Positions 10,496-21,046 of a stretch of 64,000 nucleotides of DNA are shown here, in pieces. The DNA lies in NCBI RefSeq assembly GCF_000340215.1, contig NW_006921533.1:435616-499615 (forward strand), in the 5' to 3' direction. Below the pieces are notes generated by a model that saw only the letters and a list, made by a program, of their open reading frames with translations, did no database searches and was not told where the DNA came from. Position 1 is the stretch's first letter. Each line of letters starts with the position of its first letter. The DNA comes from Pseudocercospora fijiensis CIRAD86 (taxonomy: Eukaryota; Ascomycota; Dothideomycetes; Mycosphaerellales; Mycosphaerellaceae). Position numbers and translations under genes: made by a program.

Positions 10496-13400
10496 TATAT
10501 ACCGATATAGTCCTCGAAAATAACGTCGGAACTTCTACTCTTATCGACGAAGGATACTAGTACTACGCTACGATTAATACGGGCCTAGCTAAAGGCCTCG
10601 GGCTTAGCTATATTAGCCGAGAGTCCTAAGAAGTAAAAGGAGCGTCGTCTACGATATAGAACGCGAAGATTATCGGAGTCGTCGCCTTCTAGATAGAAAT
10701 TAATAGGTTCCGATAGACGGTATACGCTTATATCGTACTAGGATTAGCCTTCCCCCTTATCCTAGGGAACCTATAGAAGATATATAACAAGGTTAGGACT
10801 GCGCCCGAAAAGCGTCGGTACTATTATAGGAGGGCCCGGTATTAGGTTAATAAAGGGCGTTACTACCGCGAATTCGATACAAGTAAGAATATTACTACGA
10901 TCGACGCTACTAGAAGCCTACTTACCGCTACAATTACTAAGGACATTAAAAAGGCCCTAAAGACGAAAGAATATCCGACGATCGAGGAGCTAAAGAAAAA
11001 GCTACCTCCGGAGGTTCGTAATATAGCCGCGCTATTTTATTAAAAGGAAGCCGATAAGTTAGCGCCCTATCGCCCCGGTATCGACTATATAATAGAACTC
11101 TATAAAAACCTAGACAGATCCTAGCCGTAGCTCCCCTAGGGCCCGCTCTATAGTATATCGAAATAGGAGCTCTTAGTCTTACGAAAGTTACTTAACGAAC
11201 TCCTAAAGAAGGGATTTATTAGACCCGCGAACTCCGAAGCGGCGGCGCCTATATTGTTCGTTAAGAAACCTAGCGGTAGGCTCCGGTTCTACTATAACTA
11301 TAGGGCGCTTAACGCTCTAATAAAGTAAGATAGATATCCCCTCCTACTAATCCCGGACACTATAAGGAACCTAACGGAGGCCCGGTAGTTAACTAAGGTT
11401 AACGTAGTCTCGGCCTTTTATAAGATTAGAATAGCAAAAGGATACGAGTATAAGACGGCCTTCCGGACTAGGCTAGGCTCGTTCGAATAGCTAGTATACC
11501 CGTTTAGTTTGTCTAGAGCCCCGGCTATATTTTAACGGTATATTAACACTCTCCTATAGGAGTATCTAGACGACTTCGCGTTAGCGTATATAGACGACGT
11601 AGTTATCTACTCGAGCGGGTCGAGGGAAGACTATTTCCGTAAGGTAAGGGCGGTTCTTAAGAAGCTTTAGGACGGAGGCCTTTACCTCGATATTAAAAAG
11701 AGCGAATTCGCCTAGAAAAAGATTAAGTACCTAGGATTTATCGTCTACGCCGATAGAGGAGGAGTATTAGCCGACTCCGAAAAGGTAGAAGCTATATAAA
11801 AATAGGTAGTACCTAAGACCTAAAAGGAAGTTCGTCGTTTCTTAGGATTTATAAACTACTACTATATATTCGTACCGAACTATTCTAAGATCTCCGCACT
11901 ATTAACCGCGCTTACCGGTAAGGGAACCCCGTTCTCCTAGAGAGAAGAATAGGACAAAGCGTTCGAGACGCTAAAGGACAAATTCTACCGCGCCCCGGTA
12001 CTTACCTAGTAGGACCTATCCCTTCCTACCTTCCTTAAGACGGATTATAGCGGGTTCGCGATTAGGGGCGCCCTTATCTAAGAAAAGGTAGGGATCCGCC
12101 GACCGGTAGGCTTCTTTTCGAAGAAACTAAACAAAGCGGAGATTAATTACGATATCTATAATAAGGAAATGCTCGTAGTCGTATCTAGTATTAAGTTTTA
12201 GGACTCCGAGCTAAAATTATATAGCCCCTTTACGATTTAGACGGACTATAAGAACCTAGAATACTTTATAGTAAAGCGCTAGCTATCCGAAAGATAGATC
12301 CGATAGTAGGAAGAACTAGCGAAGCACTAGTTTACCCTAGTCTACCGGCCGGGAATCGAAGCTATCCTACTAGATACCTTATCGAGGAGAGAATAAGATA
12401 CGTTAGGCTAAGACGATAAGCTTTTAAGGTTCCGGAGATTCTTAGAGCCGGACCTCTCTCTAAACTAGCCGGAAAACGTCTAGATTTCTAGTACTACTAT
12501 CTATAGCTTCCCGCGTATTATAAAGGCGAGCCCGTTATCCCTACTCGCGAACGAAACGGAGCCCGCGTAGCCTTCGCCGGAAAGCGCTAAACTATTCTAG
12601 GACCTAGAGATAAACGATATATAGAAGAGCATTATCGAGAAAGATACGGTATACTAGACGGTAGTACGGAAAGTCCGTAAGGGATATAGAATATTATAAC
12701 CGGAAATTAAAGTAAAAATTCAGATCGGGGATTATATAATAGACCCTAAGGGGTTCCTTCGCTACCGCGGCAAGCTCTAGGTTCTAGGAGCCCTAGCGAC
12801 GACGGAAATAGAATATAAAGATATCGAGGCTAAGGAACTATAGTAGGATATACTACGTACGAAGATTATCTAGTCGATCTACGACTCGCCGCTCTATAGC
12901 TACCCTAGCCGGGATTCTACTACTTCTATACTAGGTCGCGACTTTTACTAGCCGCTATAGTCGAAGTAGGTACGGCAATTCCTATAGAACTACAACTATT
13001 ATAGACGTAATAAGGTATAGAGGGAATACAAACACAGCCTCCTAAAACTACTACCGGTACCCGACCGTTTCTTCTAGGAAATCTCGATAGACTTTATAAC
13101 TAACCTGCTAGAGTTAGATAGGAACCGGTATCTATAGGTAATTAAAGACCGCCTTAGCAAGTAGATCGCCCTTATCGGTACTCCCTCTATAAAAGTAGAG
13201 GAATACGCGGTTTTATTTCTAAAATACTAGGTTAGGTATTACGGACTACCTCGTACTATTACTAGCGATAGAGGTACGAATTAGATAAGCACTTTCTAGA
13301 GGGAGATATATTAACTACTCGGCGTAAAGTAGAGGTTAAGCTCCGCTTACTACCTATAAACCGACGGGGGTCTAGAGTGCGTAAACTAAGATATATAAGC

Positions 13401-14196
13401 TTACCTACGGAACTATATTAACTAGATACAGTCCGATTAGAACTAATAGCTTCCTACGGCAGAACTAGCGTTTAACGGGAGATACTAAGCGGGGTTAGGA
13501 ATAAGCTCTTTCTTCGCGACTTACGGTTACGAATCTACCTCCCCCGTTACGTTAGAAGAGGACCTAGCTATCGATAGACGGCTAACTACGGCGAAACGGG
13601 CGGAGGAGTTCGTAGACAAGATTAAGAAGATCTTAGATCTATACTAAGTATAAATAGCGGAAGCCGTATAGAAATAAGAGGACAGTGCAAATAAGACTAG
13701 AACTCTAGCGCTAGTATATCGTATTAGAGATAAGGTCTAGCTCGACCTAAGGAATTACTAGACCGGTAGACTAAAGAAGAGCCTCGACTCGAAGTACGCT
13801 AAGTATATAGTAGAAGAGGTATTGTCGCCTATCTTAGTACAACTCTTAGGGATACCTAGCAATATTTACCTAGTATTCTATACCGACCTTCTAAGACTTA
13901 CAAGCCGGGACCCCCTTCTAGGGTAGGTAACCGACGACGAATAGCCGGACCCTATCTTATTCGAGACGTATAAAGAGTAGTAGGTCGAAGAAATCCTATA
14001 CGCCCGGAAAAAGAAGTAGGGCCGAGGGCGAGAAGCACTCGTAAAATAGAGCGGATACTATAAACCTACGTAGGAACCCCTAGACTATATCGCGGATACC
14101 TCCGCGCTAGACGACTTCGAAGCGAAATATAGACAAATCGAGGAGAACGACGGGCCTCTAGGAGATTAGGAGAAGAGAGGAAAATAGAAGAAATAA
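10496..14196 (+). pseudogene. pol: Element B Pol (protease, RT, RNase H, integrase, chromodomain)
   Basis: A single frame of more than 1200 codons with RIP stops. The protease active-site region is near 10540-10600. In the reverse transcriptase the A-Y-I-D-D-V-V-I-Y box (11584-11610) is intact. RNase H has Thr-Asp-Tyr-Ser at about 12040. The integrase starts D-F-I-T-N near 13090, with Thr-Asp-Gly-Gly near 13350. A C-terminal chromodomain lies at about 13985-14120 (V-E-E-I-L-Y, then V-K-x-S-G-Y). Chromodomains in fungal chromoviruses steer integration into heterochromatin. The stop TAA is at 14194-14196. Confidence 0.92.
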
Positions 14197-15533
14197 TATA
14201 GCAACCTAGAGTTTTTTTCCGCGGAGTAACGGGTTTATAGATTCTAGGGACTTTTGCTAACTTCTAGAGTTTAGATTTTCTTACTAACTTATTAGACTTA
14301 GGTTTACTAGAATACTAGAGAAGAGAAATATAATTTAGAGTTAAGAAGAATTTTATTTAGGTATTTATAAGTAAGTATCGGATCTCCGCCCGAAATTAGA
14401 AGGTTACCTTAGGACTATAACAAGAATAATAATAATATATCCGAAACTACCTAGAGCCTACTAGAAAACCTACGGAAACCTTTACTCCTCTAGCGGACCT
14501 AGACGATTATTACTAAGGCGGAGGGTAGTCGGAACGCTACTAAAAAAGAGAGGTTAGCGAGAGAAAGTCGAAGGGTAGCGAGGAACTTACGTCTAAGTCT
14601 ATTAAGCTACGATATTAGCGACGGTGTTCGTTACCTCCGAAGCGATAGCGCTAAAACAAACGGTTAGCGAGGGTTTTATCGTAGGAAACGGGGAATCTTA
14701 CCTAGATAATAACCCCTACGGCTAGAGAGACTTAAGAGCTTTCTATACCTTAAGAACCTTAAGAAGCTCGGAGTGCTTCTCGGCGATATTAGCGCGGGTC
14801 GCGCGGGTATAGCTAGCGTAGGCTATATAGGCTATTTAAGGACTAAATAGTTAGCGAGAGATTCGGTACGGGAATCGCGATAACTTATAGTAAGGCGTAA
14901 GCAATTCTCTTGCAAGCGTAATTAGCGCAAGCCTTCGAGCTAGCGGGCTTAAGAAAAGTTAGCGGACCCCGCGATAAATTAGACAGGAACCTTATAGATT
15001 AGTCGGCGTAGTCTTCGCCGGAGTTGTAGCAACTAATATAGTAAATTCGACGAGCTATCTAGGATAAGTTAATTTTATAAAGGGAACCGAGGAGGAAGGG
15101 GAGGGACTTACGGTATTAGTAGTAGTAGTAGTAGTAGTAGTAGAGGTATATATAAAGAAAAGAAGAAGAAGAAGAAGAAGAGGGAAATATTAATACTCCT
15201 AGAAAGCGACGCCGAAGTAAAGGTCGCGAAAGTAAAGGAAAGCGCGATTATAAGTAAAGCGTTTAAAAGCGCAGTTACGGCGCATTCTAGAAGGCGGTAA
15301 GTAGGTAAAAGAGCGCGGTTTAGTAGTCGCGAAGAAAGTTATAGTCGTTAAAACCCTAGGTACGGCAACTCCGACCGGAAAGTAGTAGAAACCCCGATCG
15401 TAAAGGAGGAAACTACGAGCGCGTTACTTTAGGGAAGCTTAGATAGGTATAGATCTAACGGATAAAGTAATAGCGATAGAAACTACGGAGGGCTTTCTAT
15501 CCCCGCTAAGGAAGGGGAGGAGGACGGGGGTAA
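14197..15533 (+). other. Element B long 3' region with trinucleotide runs and polypurine tract
   Basis: 1.3 kb between pol and the 3' LTR. No domain is recognised; antisense frames around 14450-15000 are partly open after RIP correction but change frame. AGT repeats lie at about 15118-15144 and AAG repeats at about 15158-15181. The purine run at 15509-15533 fits the plus-strand primer. Confidence 0.6.
15509..15533 (+). other. Element B polypurine tract
   Basis: AAGGAAGGGGAGGAGGACGG and the following G run end at the 3' LTR boundary, the expected place of the plus-strand primer. Confidence 0.75.
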
Positions 15534-15720
15534 TATAAAGGGCTACGCCCTAGGTAGAAAGCGCTAGCCTTAGGCATTCGGCCTACGCGACTCTAACCTA
15601 CTACTTAGCGCTTAGCGCACTGTACAAAACCATTCGGATTCACGTAGATAGACTTAGCTCTTTATCGAACCTATTAAGTCTTATATCTAGTATCTACGTA
15701 CGCGTTGCTTACCCGTAATA
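15534..15720 (+). repeat. Element B 3' LTR
   Basis: Matches the 5' LTR along all 187 bp. It is followed by TTATA at 15721-15725. Confidence 0.93.
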
Positions 15721-15725
15721 TTATA

Positions 15726-16850
15726 CGCTCCTTCTCTTCTACTTCGGGTTGCGATCCCTTAGCTTTTAACGAATAATTCGGAGGCAAAGTTCCCGCTCGC
15801 TCCGGAATCTATTAACGCACTCGTCGGGTGCCCGCTAACGATAACTTTTATACAGAAGACTACTATTAATACTTAAGCGCTTTCGGTATTAAGGAACTCT
15901 CTTAGAACGCTCTAATCTAGAGAGTTAGTCCGTTTCCCGAGTCCTTTCGTTGTATTATATTAAACTGTTCGCGTCGCACTATATTCTTACTACAATAGTT
16001 CCGTACTATATAGCCTTCCTTGCTATACGTATAGCAAGTTAATCTTCCTGCTTTCTTAGGCGAACTCTTGCCCTTTCTTCCTTTAAATGTTCGACCCTTC
16101 TAGGTAGCGTCTAGCTCTATTAGTTGCGCGCTATAGTAGTTGTTCCTCTTTAGTTTATCGTAGGTACTATAGTTTCGTCTATTGTCGTATCTAGGAGTAT
16201 AACTAGCTTTTCTAGAAGTCTTAGAATCGTAGCGTCGTTCTAAAGCTCGTTTATAGAGCCTATCGTCGAGATCGATCGTAACCTTAACTAATATTTCTAT
16301 ATTATCTATTTTTCTACCGTCGCGTATAAGCTCGTCCTTAACGTTATCCTTAAGACCTCGCCGATATATTATTATAAGAGCTTCGTCGTCCTAATCTGTA
16401 AGTTAGGCGTATTCCTAAAATTTAGTAGCGTAATCGGTATATAACCCCTTCTAAGTTAAGTGTTAGATAACCCTAACTATAGTAGCAACCTCGTTAGAAG
16501 ATCTAAAGACCTTCTTTATCGTACGCTTAAGATGTTCGTAGCTTACGAAGATTCTATCCGAATTATCGGTTCCGTTGCTATCTAGATAGGTCCTAAGAAA
16601 TAGTTTAACCTAATACTAAGCCCTACCTCGTATAAACGTCGTTGCGGAGACTAGCTTTAAGTTGTCTTAAACCTAGTTAAATATAAAATACATATCTATC
16701 TAGTTAACCTAGGTATCGAACTTGTCTCGGTCGCTATAATAGAAGTCTAGCTTTCCGATCTTAAGAGAATCGTTTCCGGTATAGGTTCCTAGTATACTAC
16801 TAATACTAGAGGTAGTACGTCGAGTACTGCCTATCTCGCTAGGGGCGGGA
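15726..16850 (-). pseudogene. gag: Element A Gag with CCHC zinc knuckle
   Basis: Minus-strand frame of about 370 codons. The capsid-like part is helical, with the typical Asp-Arg-Asp-Lys-Phe-Asp start of fungal Gypsy Gag. A basic linker follows, then a zinc knuckle at 16041-15990 where only the first Cys survives; the others are Tyr (TAC/TAT from TGC/TGT) and the His is Tyr. It leads toward the protease that B interrupts at 15726/8979. Confidence 0.85.
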
Positions 16851-16899
16851 GTTCCCCTTCCGACTTGTAATAAGGCACTTATCCTAAGGGCGTTTAAAG

Positions 16900-17005
16900 T
16901 ATTACGGTTACTCGCGACAGATCGTTAGGTAACTTCTTATTACGTACAAGCCGAGGCTTCTTTAGAGAGGCTAACGTAAGCGGGAGGCTAAGACAGAATA
17001 ATTAG
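16900..17005 (-). repeat. Element A LTR (right copy, part 1)
   Basis: Matches 4525-4630 nearly base for base and is interrupted by C1. With 29281-29520 it totals 346 bp, the same as the left copy. Confidence 0.9.
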
Positions 17006-17284
17006 TATTAGCTAGTAACCGGCCCTACACCTATAGGCTAGTTTTAAGCCTATATAAGAGGCCTCCTTCTATATTGTAGATAGAGCATTAACCTCGTATA
17101 GCATATTGTTTATATTACACTTCTATAATGCCTATATTGCAGGGCTCTAGTTATTAGCCTAAGCGACAGTCTCGTTATCCTATCTTGCTAAACATAGCTG
17201 CCTATATTGCTATAGGTTATATTACCCTCGGTAGCCTATACTATTGCTACGAGTAGTAGTAGTAGTATTGGTTTCCGTCCTTTA
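17006..17284 (+). repeat. C1 5' LTR
   Basis: Starts TATTAGCTAG and ends GTCCTTTA (ancestral TG...CA). TATATAAG at 17051-17058 is a plausible TATA box. A short AGT run near the 3' end varies in base detail among copies. Confidence 0.93.
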
Positions 17285-17285
17285 T

Positions 17286-17303
17286 TAGAGCCGAAGGTAG
17301 GGC
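17286..17303 (+). other. C1 probable primer-binding site
   Basis: TAGAGCCGAAGG begins one base after the LTR, and with TG restored starts TGGAGCCGAAGG. The same sequence follows the 5' LTR of C2 and C3. The tRNA is not identified. Confidence 0.5.
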
Positions 17304-17938
17304 TATCTCTTTATATCTAATAGGTTCGGGTATGTTAAAGGTAGTCTCTAGGCACGAATAGCTATAACCGAAGCGAGGGCACGATAAGAGCCTACGATAC
17401 GGACGATACTAAAGTATCTTAAGGGGCCGTTACGACAAGCAGAGAAACCTCTTAACGAGGGCATCGCTTTAACCCCGAAAAGCTACAAACCCTTAGGACT
17501 GTTATAGCTTAGGGCCTAGTCTATAACTATAGCTAGCTTCTAAGGACTCGGCTCCGGGTCGAAGACCTATTTAGTACCGCTTGCTCGAGATAAGCTACTA
17601 TACGCCTAAGGAGGAGATAGACTAATTACCTATCGGCCTTACTTAGTTTGCTAAGACTATCTATACGATAGCAATTTCTAGATTACAGGTCGGATGCCTA
17701 GACAGTTCCCCTATTAACCGGGTAGATTGTTTCGGGATTCGCTGCCTCGTTCGGACAGTGCTTAGCCTTCTACTAGAAAAAGAAGGTCCCCGCCCCCCCG
17801 CCTAGCTAAAGGAGATACGAGCTAGTTTCTAGGATCTAGGTATAAATAGAGATTGTAGTCTCTCCCTCCGAGCGGCTTTCGTCTAATACTAAACTTAGCT
17901 CCTAGGGGTATGTAGGCGACCCCTAGGAGGCCAAATTC

Positions 17939-17963
17939 TAATGCTACCCCGGGGGTAATATTA
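17939..17963. repeat. Palindrome P1 of C1
   Basis: TAATGCTACCCC, centre G, GGGGTAATATTA. It lies in the leader, 120 bases before ORF1. Outer bases TTC/GAA extend the pairing. Confidence 0.85.
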
Positions 17964-18083
17964 GAAGAAAACAGCCTAGCACACCATTTTCTTGTATAGC
18001 AATATCGAAACAAACCAAACCTATAACATATACCGAAAACACTTTCCTATAGCATTTCATTTTAACTACTTTATAACAATCGA

Positions 18084-21038
18084 ATAAGCTCTAGCTCTAG
18101 CGAAAACGAGTATTACGAATTAGCGGAATCTTCGGAATCTAATAACCTACTAGACCCTATTAACGAAGAAATCAGGCGACGACTAGTTGTTATAAGCGCC
18201 GTCGAACTAGGGGCTATCGAGCCTTCTACGCCCGAGGCCCTCTATAATATCGTTATAAAGATGATTTAAGGGCAAACTAACCTTCTCCGTTAGAACAGGC
18301 GTCGCCCGCTAGAGCTAGGAAGCAGTAGGAACCCTTTATTCGAAGGGTAGAACGCTATAGCGCACGTAGAACGCTTTAAGGACAACTTAGCCGAGTACGG
18401 ACTCGAAGAGGAGTCGGACTAGTATAAGGTCCGGTCCCTTACGAGGACTACTATTACTAAGCTTTACCGAACCCTTAGAACCCTAGTTAGCTACCTAGAA
18501 AAGGACGATAAGTCTAATACCGACTAGGAGGTCTTTAAACAGGCCTTTATAAGGGAGTATCGGGATCGCGATAGCCGTCGTATTAAAGGCAGTCGTACGT
18601 AGCTTAAGAACCTCTATATAGAGAGGCGTACCGAAGATAACGACCTAAAGGAGTACGTCCGCGAGTTTGTTAAGTTAGCGGACGGCATCGACTAGTAGGA
18701 CCTCGAGAATTCTTAGAGAACGAGGCTACTCCTTAAAGGGTTGCCGTAGTCTACGGCTAAGCGTGTCTTCCGTCGCTATAAGCTTAGCGAAGCTAATCCC
18801 GAGACCTTTAGGAAGTATAAAGAGGTCCTAGAGGCTATTAAGGACGATATTAATAGCTCCGCTAACGTAAAGAAGTTCATTTACGGCGAGGACCGGAATA
18901 ACCTAGCCTAGGTAAGGAACGATACCTCGGGAACTAGAGGGCCTAAGTTTCTTCCTAAATCGCAAAGTAGTCCTAGTACCGTAACTCCTACTATTACTAA
19001 GCATTCTTAGGACGTTGCGGACTTAGCTGAATCCCTAGCCTAGCTTAACCTTAATGCGAAAGCACTATAGCGAGTTAGGGAGGTCCTTAATACTAGTATA
19101 CTAAAGGATGTGCTACTAGTCTACTAGGTCTCCGATCCTAACTACCCTAAGGCCCCTTTAGTTAACGTCTACGCTATACGAAAGATCTATTCTAACTTGG
19201 ATAGCAAGTGCTAGATGTACGGCGGTTTCAAACATATTCAATTAGACTGCCCTATCTAGAAAGAGCTTCTTAAGAGGAAGCTCGTTATATAAGTAAATAG
19301 TCGGTTCTACTATACCGATACTAGCGACAAGATTGACTTCGAGTAGGATCGTAGAGCCCCGAAGCTGCCTTAACTTAGGAGTCTTCTAGAAAAGAAGTAT
19401 AGTAGCAAGATCGAGTTTAAGGACACTAGGAATAGTACCCTCGCCGCTATTGCTAAACGAGAAACTTAGAAGGTTAGGGCAAAACAGGTTGAGAAGCGGA
19501 GTAGTAATAGTACTACTAAGCCTATTAAAGTCAACTTTGTGTCTTAGGACCCGGACGCAGTTACTAATGTTTACGCGGTTACTAAGAACAGTATAGATGT
19601 CTACGCTGCTACAAGGTCCTAAACTTAGTCGTCCTAAACCTAGTCGTCCTAGGGCAAGGGCAAGAGCCCGTAGAACCCTACCCGCCCTAGTACGGCAGCC
19701 CCTACTAGGATACTTAAGAAGCAGGCAGCTAACAAGGCTAAGAAATAGCGAGAATTAGTCGCTAAGACTAAAACACTCTAGATAGCTAAAGACCGTACAA
19801 CCCGAGCTAGTATAGCCTCTCCGGAGGTTCTAGAGACTCCGGATATCGATATAGAGGATGCTACTACCGACCTTAGTAGTACCCTAGGCCTAGCTAACCC
19901 GCCGGCCTATAAACGAAAGTTAGCCGACCTAAAGAGCTTTCGCTTTAATAGGTATATAAAGAAGTATAGTACCGGGCCTACTAACTCTTACGACACAAAG
20001 GCAAATGCTCTCTTCTAGGCTTTATAGTTCCTAGACCTTAAGTCTAACGTATCTATAGGGGAGCTTTTAGTATACGGTTTGCCTACTAACCTGTTCTAGA
20101 GCTGGATTCCTAACGATACTATCTTTATAAAAGACCTTGTAGCCCTCCGACGTAAATAGGGGCGAGAGGACTATATCGACGTCTCTTCCCTATAGTTCCT
20201 TCCTAAATTTTTAGGGGCCTAGGAGTTAGCAGAAGGCGAATCGGTAACCTACGAGAGCTAGGAGACTATCGATAATGCTAACGAAGAAGGGATTAAGGAG
20301 ATAGGCCGAGGGGATAACGATAATGCCGACCCTGCTTCGGTTTTAGTCTCTATTAAGGCTGTCCGATTTACTAGCTAACAAATCGGTCGAGTAGGACCTC
20401 CTCGACCTAAGGAACTTTACTCTATCCCTAATAATATAGACCTTTCCGCAGTTACCCGTTCCTTTGCCGTCGTTCCCGCTATCTATATTTAAGTTACTAT
20501 CGGAAGCTATAGTTAGTAGTTGCTAGCAATACTTAATAATAGTTTAGAGTTACTTATTATAAGTAAGCGCTAGGCTAAACAGCTCCGACTGCTAATAAAC
20601 AGAGATATTTCCCTTAGTATATAGGGAGTAAATAGGGAGGTTGCGCTAGTAGGTGCCTACTACAATATTATAGTAGACGCTTTCGGTATATGCTTTTCCT
20701 TTACCTTCTAGATTGCCGCTAACCCGAATACGCTAATTATTCTAGGTCGACTATAGTCTCGTATAACCCGGGGTATCTAGCGCAACTGCGACGATAGCTC
20801 CTAGAAAGGAACTATCGCTAACTAGAAGGGCAACCGAGTCGTATTTACTAGTTATATCGGAAATACTAGCTGCAAATCCTACGAGGATATCCTTACTACT
20901 TCTAAACGCTCTTCGGGAAACGCTATAGCGCGGTTATAAGACCGGCAATCTACGCTATAAGTTAATATAGCTTGAATAGGTTATATCTAGAGGTGCGCCG
21001 CTCCGTACGATAAGGCTAGTTCCTAGGCTCTATACTAA
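18084..21038 (+). pseudogene. gag: C1 ORF1: Gag with zinc knuckle and retropepsin
   Basis: 984 codons in one frame, broken only by RIP-type stops, from ATA 18084 (ATG after reverting TG) to TAA 21036-21038. The N-terminal capsid-like region (about residues 30-300) is helical and charged. The zinc knuckle is at residues 376-389 (C-x2-C-x4-H-x4-C), with the second Cys mutated to Tyr in this copy. A basic Lys/Ala linker follows. The retropepsin region centres on residue 818, where L-N-N-S is the RIP product of an L-D-N-G active-site loop; hydrophobic strands and a second Gly-Arg loop follow. ORF2 begins 8 bases after the stop, in another frame. Confidence 0.85.
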
Positions 21039-21046
21039 GGAGACGA

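Larger units (their letters stand above)
8980..15720 (+). mobile_element. Element B: Ty3/Gypsy chromovirus, 6.7 kb, complete but RIP-mutated
   Basis: 187-bp LTRs (8980-9166 and 15534-15720) are flanked by the 5-bp duplication TTATA (8975-8979 and 15721-15725). Order: LTR, primer-binding site starting one base after the LTR, gag, pol, a 1.3-kb 3' region, a strong polypurine tract, LTR. It is inserted in A's protease region. The two LTRs differ at about five sites, nearly all CA/TG versus TA, so it is a recent insertion relative to RIP. Confidence 0.95.
17285..18083 (+). other. C1 leader (5' untranslated region)
   Basis: About 800 bases before ORF1, shared with C2 and C3. No coding frame is supported. 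It contains a C-rich run near 17788-17802 and palindrome P1 at 17939-17963. It could hold packaging or translation-start signals; that is inference. Confidence 0.6.

Noticed and set aside
17200..17284. AGT trinucleotide run in family C LTRs as a microsatellite
   Set aside because: Short and constant in length in the LTRs; part of the LTR, not an expanding repeat.
17822..18013. Minus-strand frame in the C1 leader
   Set aside because: Includes the palindrome and is not kept open in C2 or C3.
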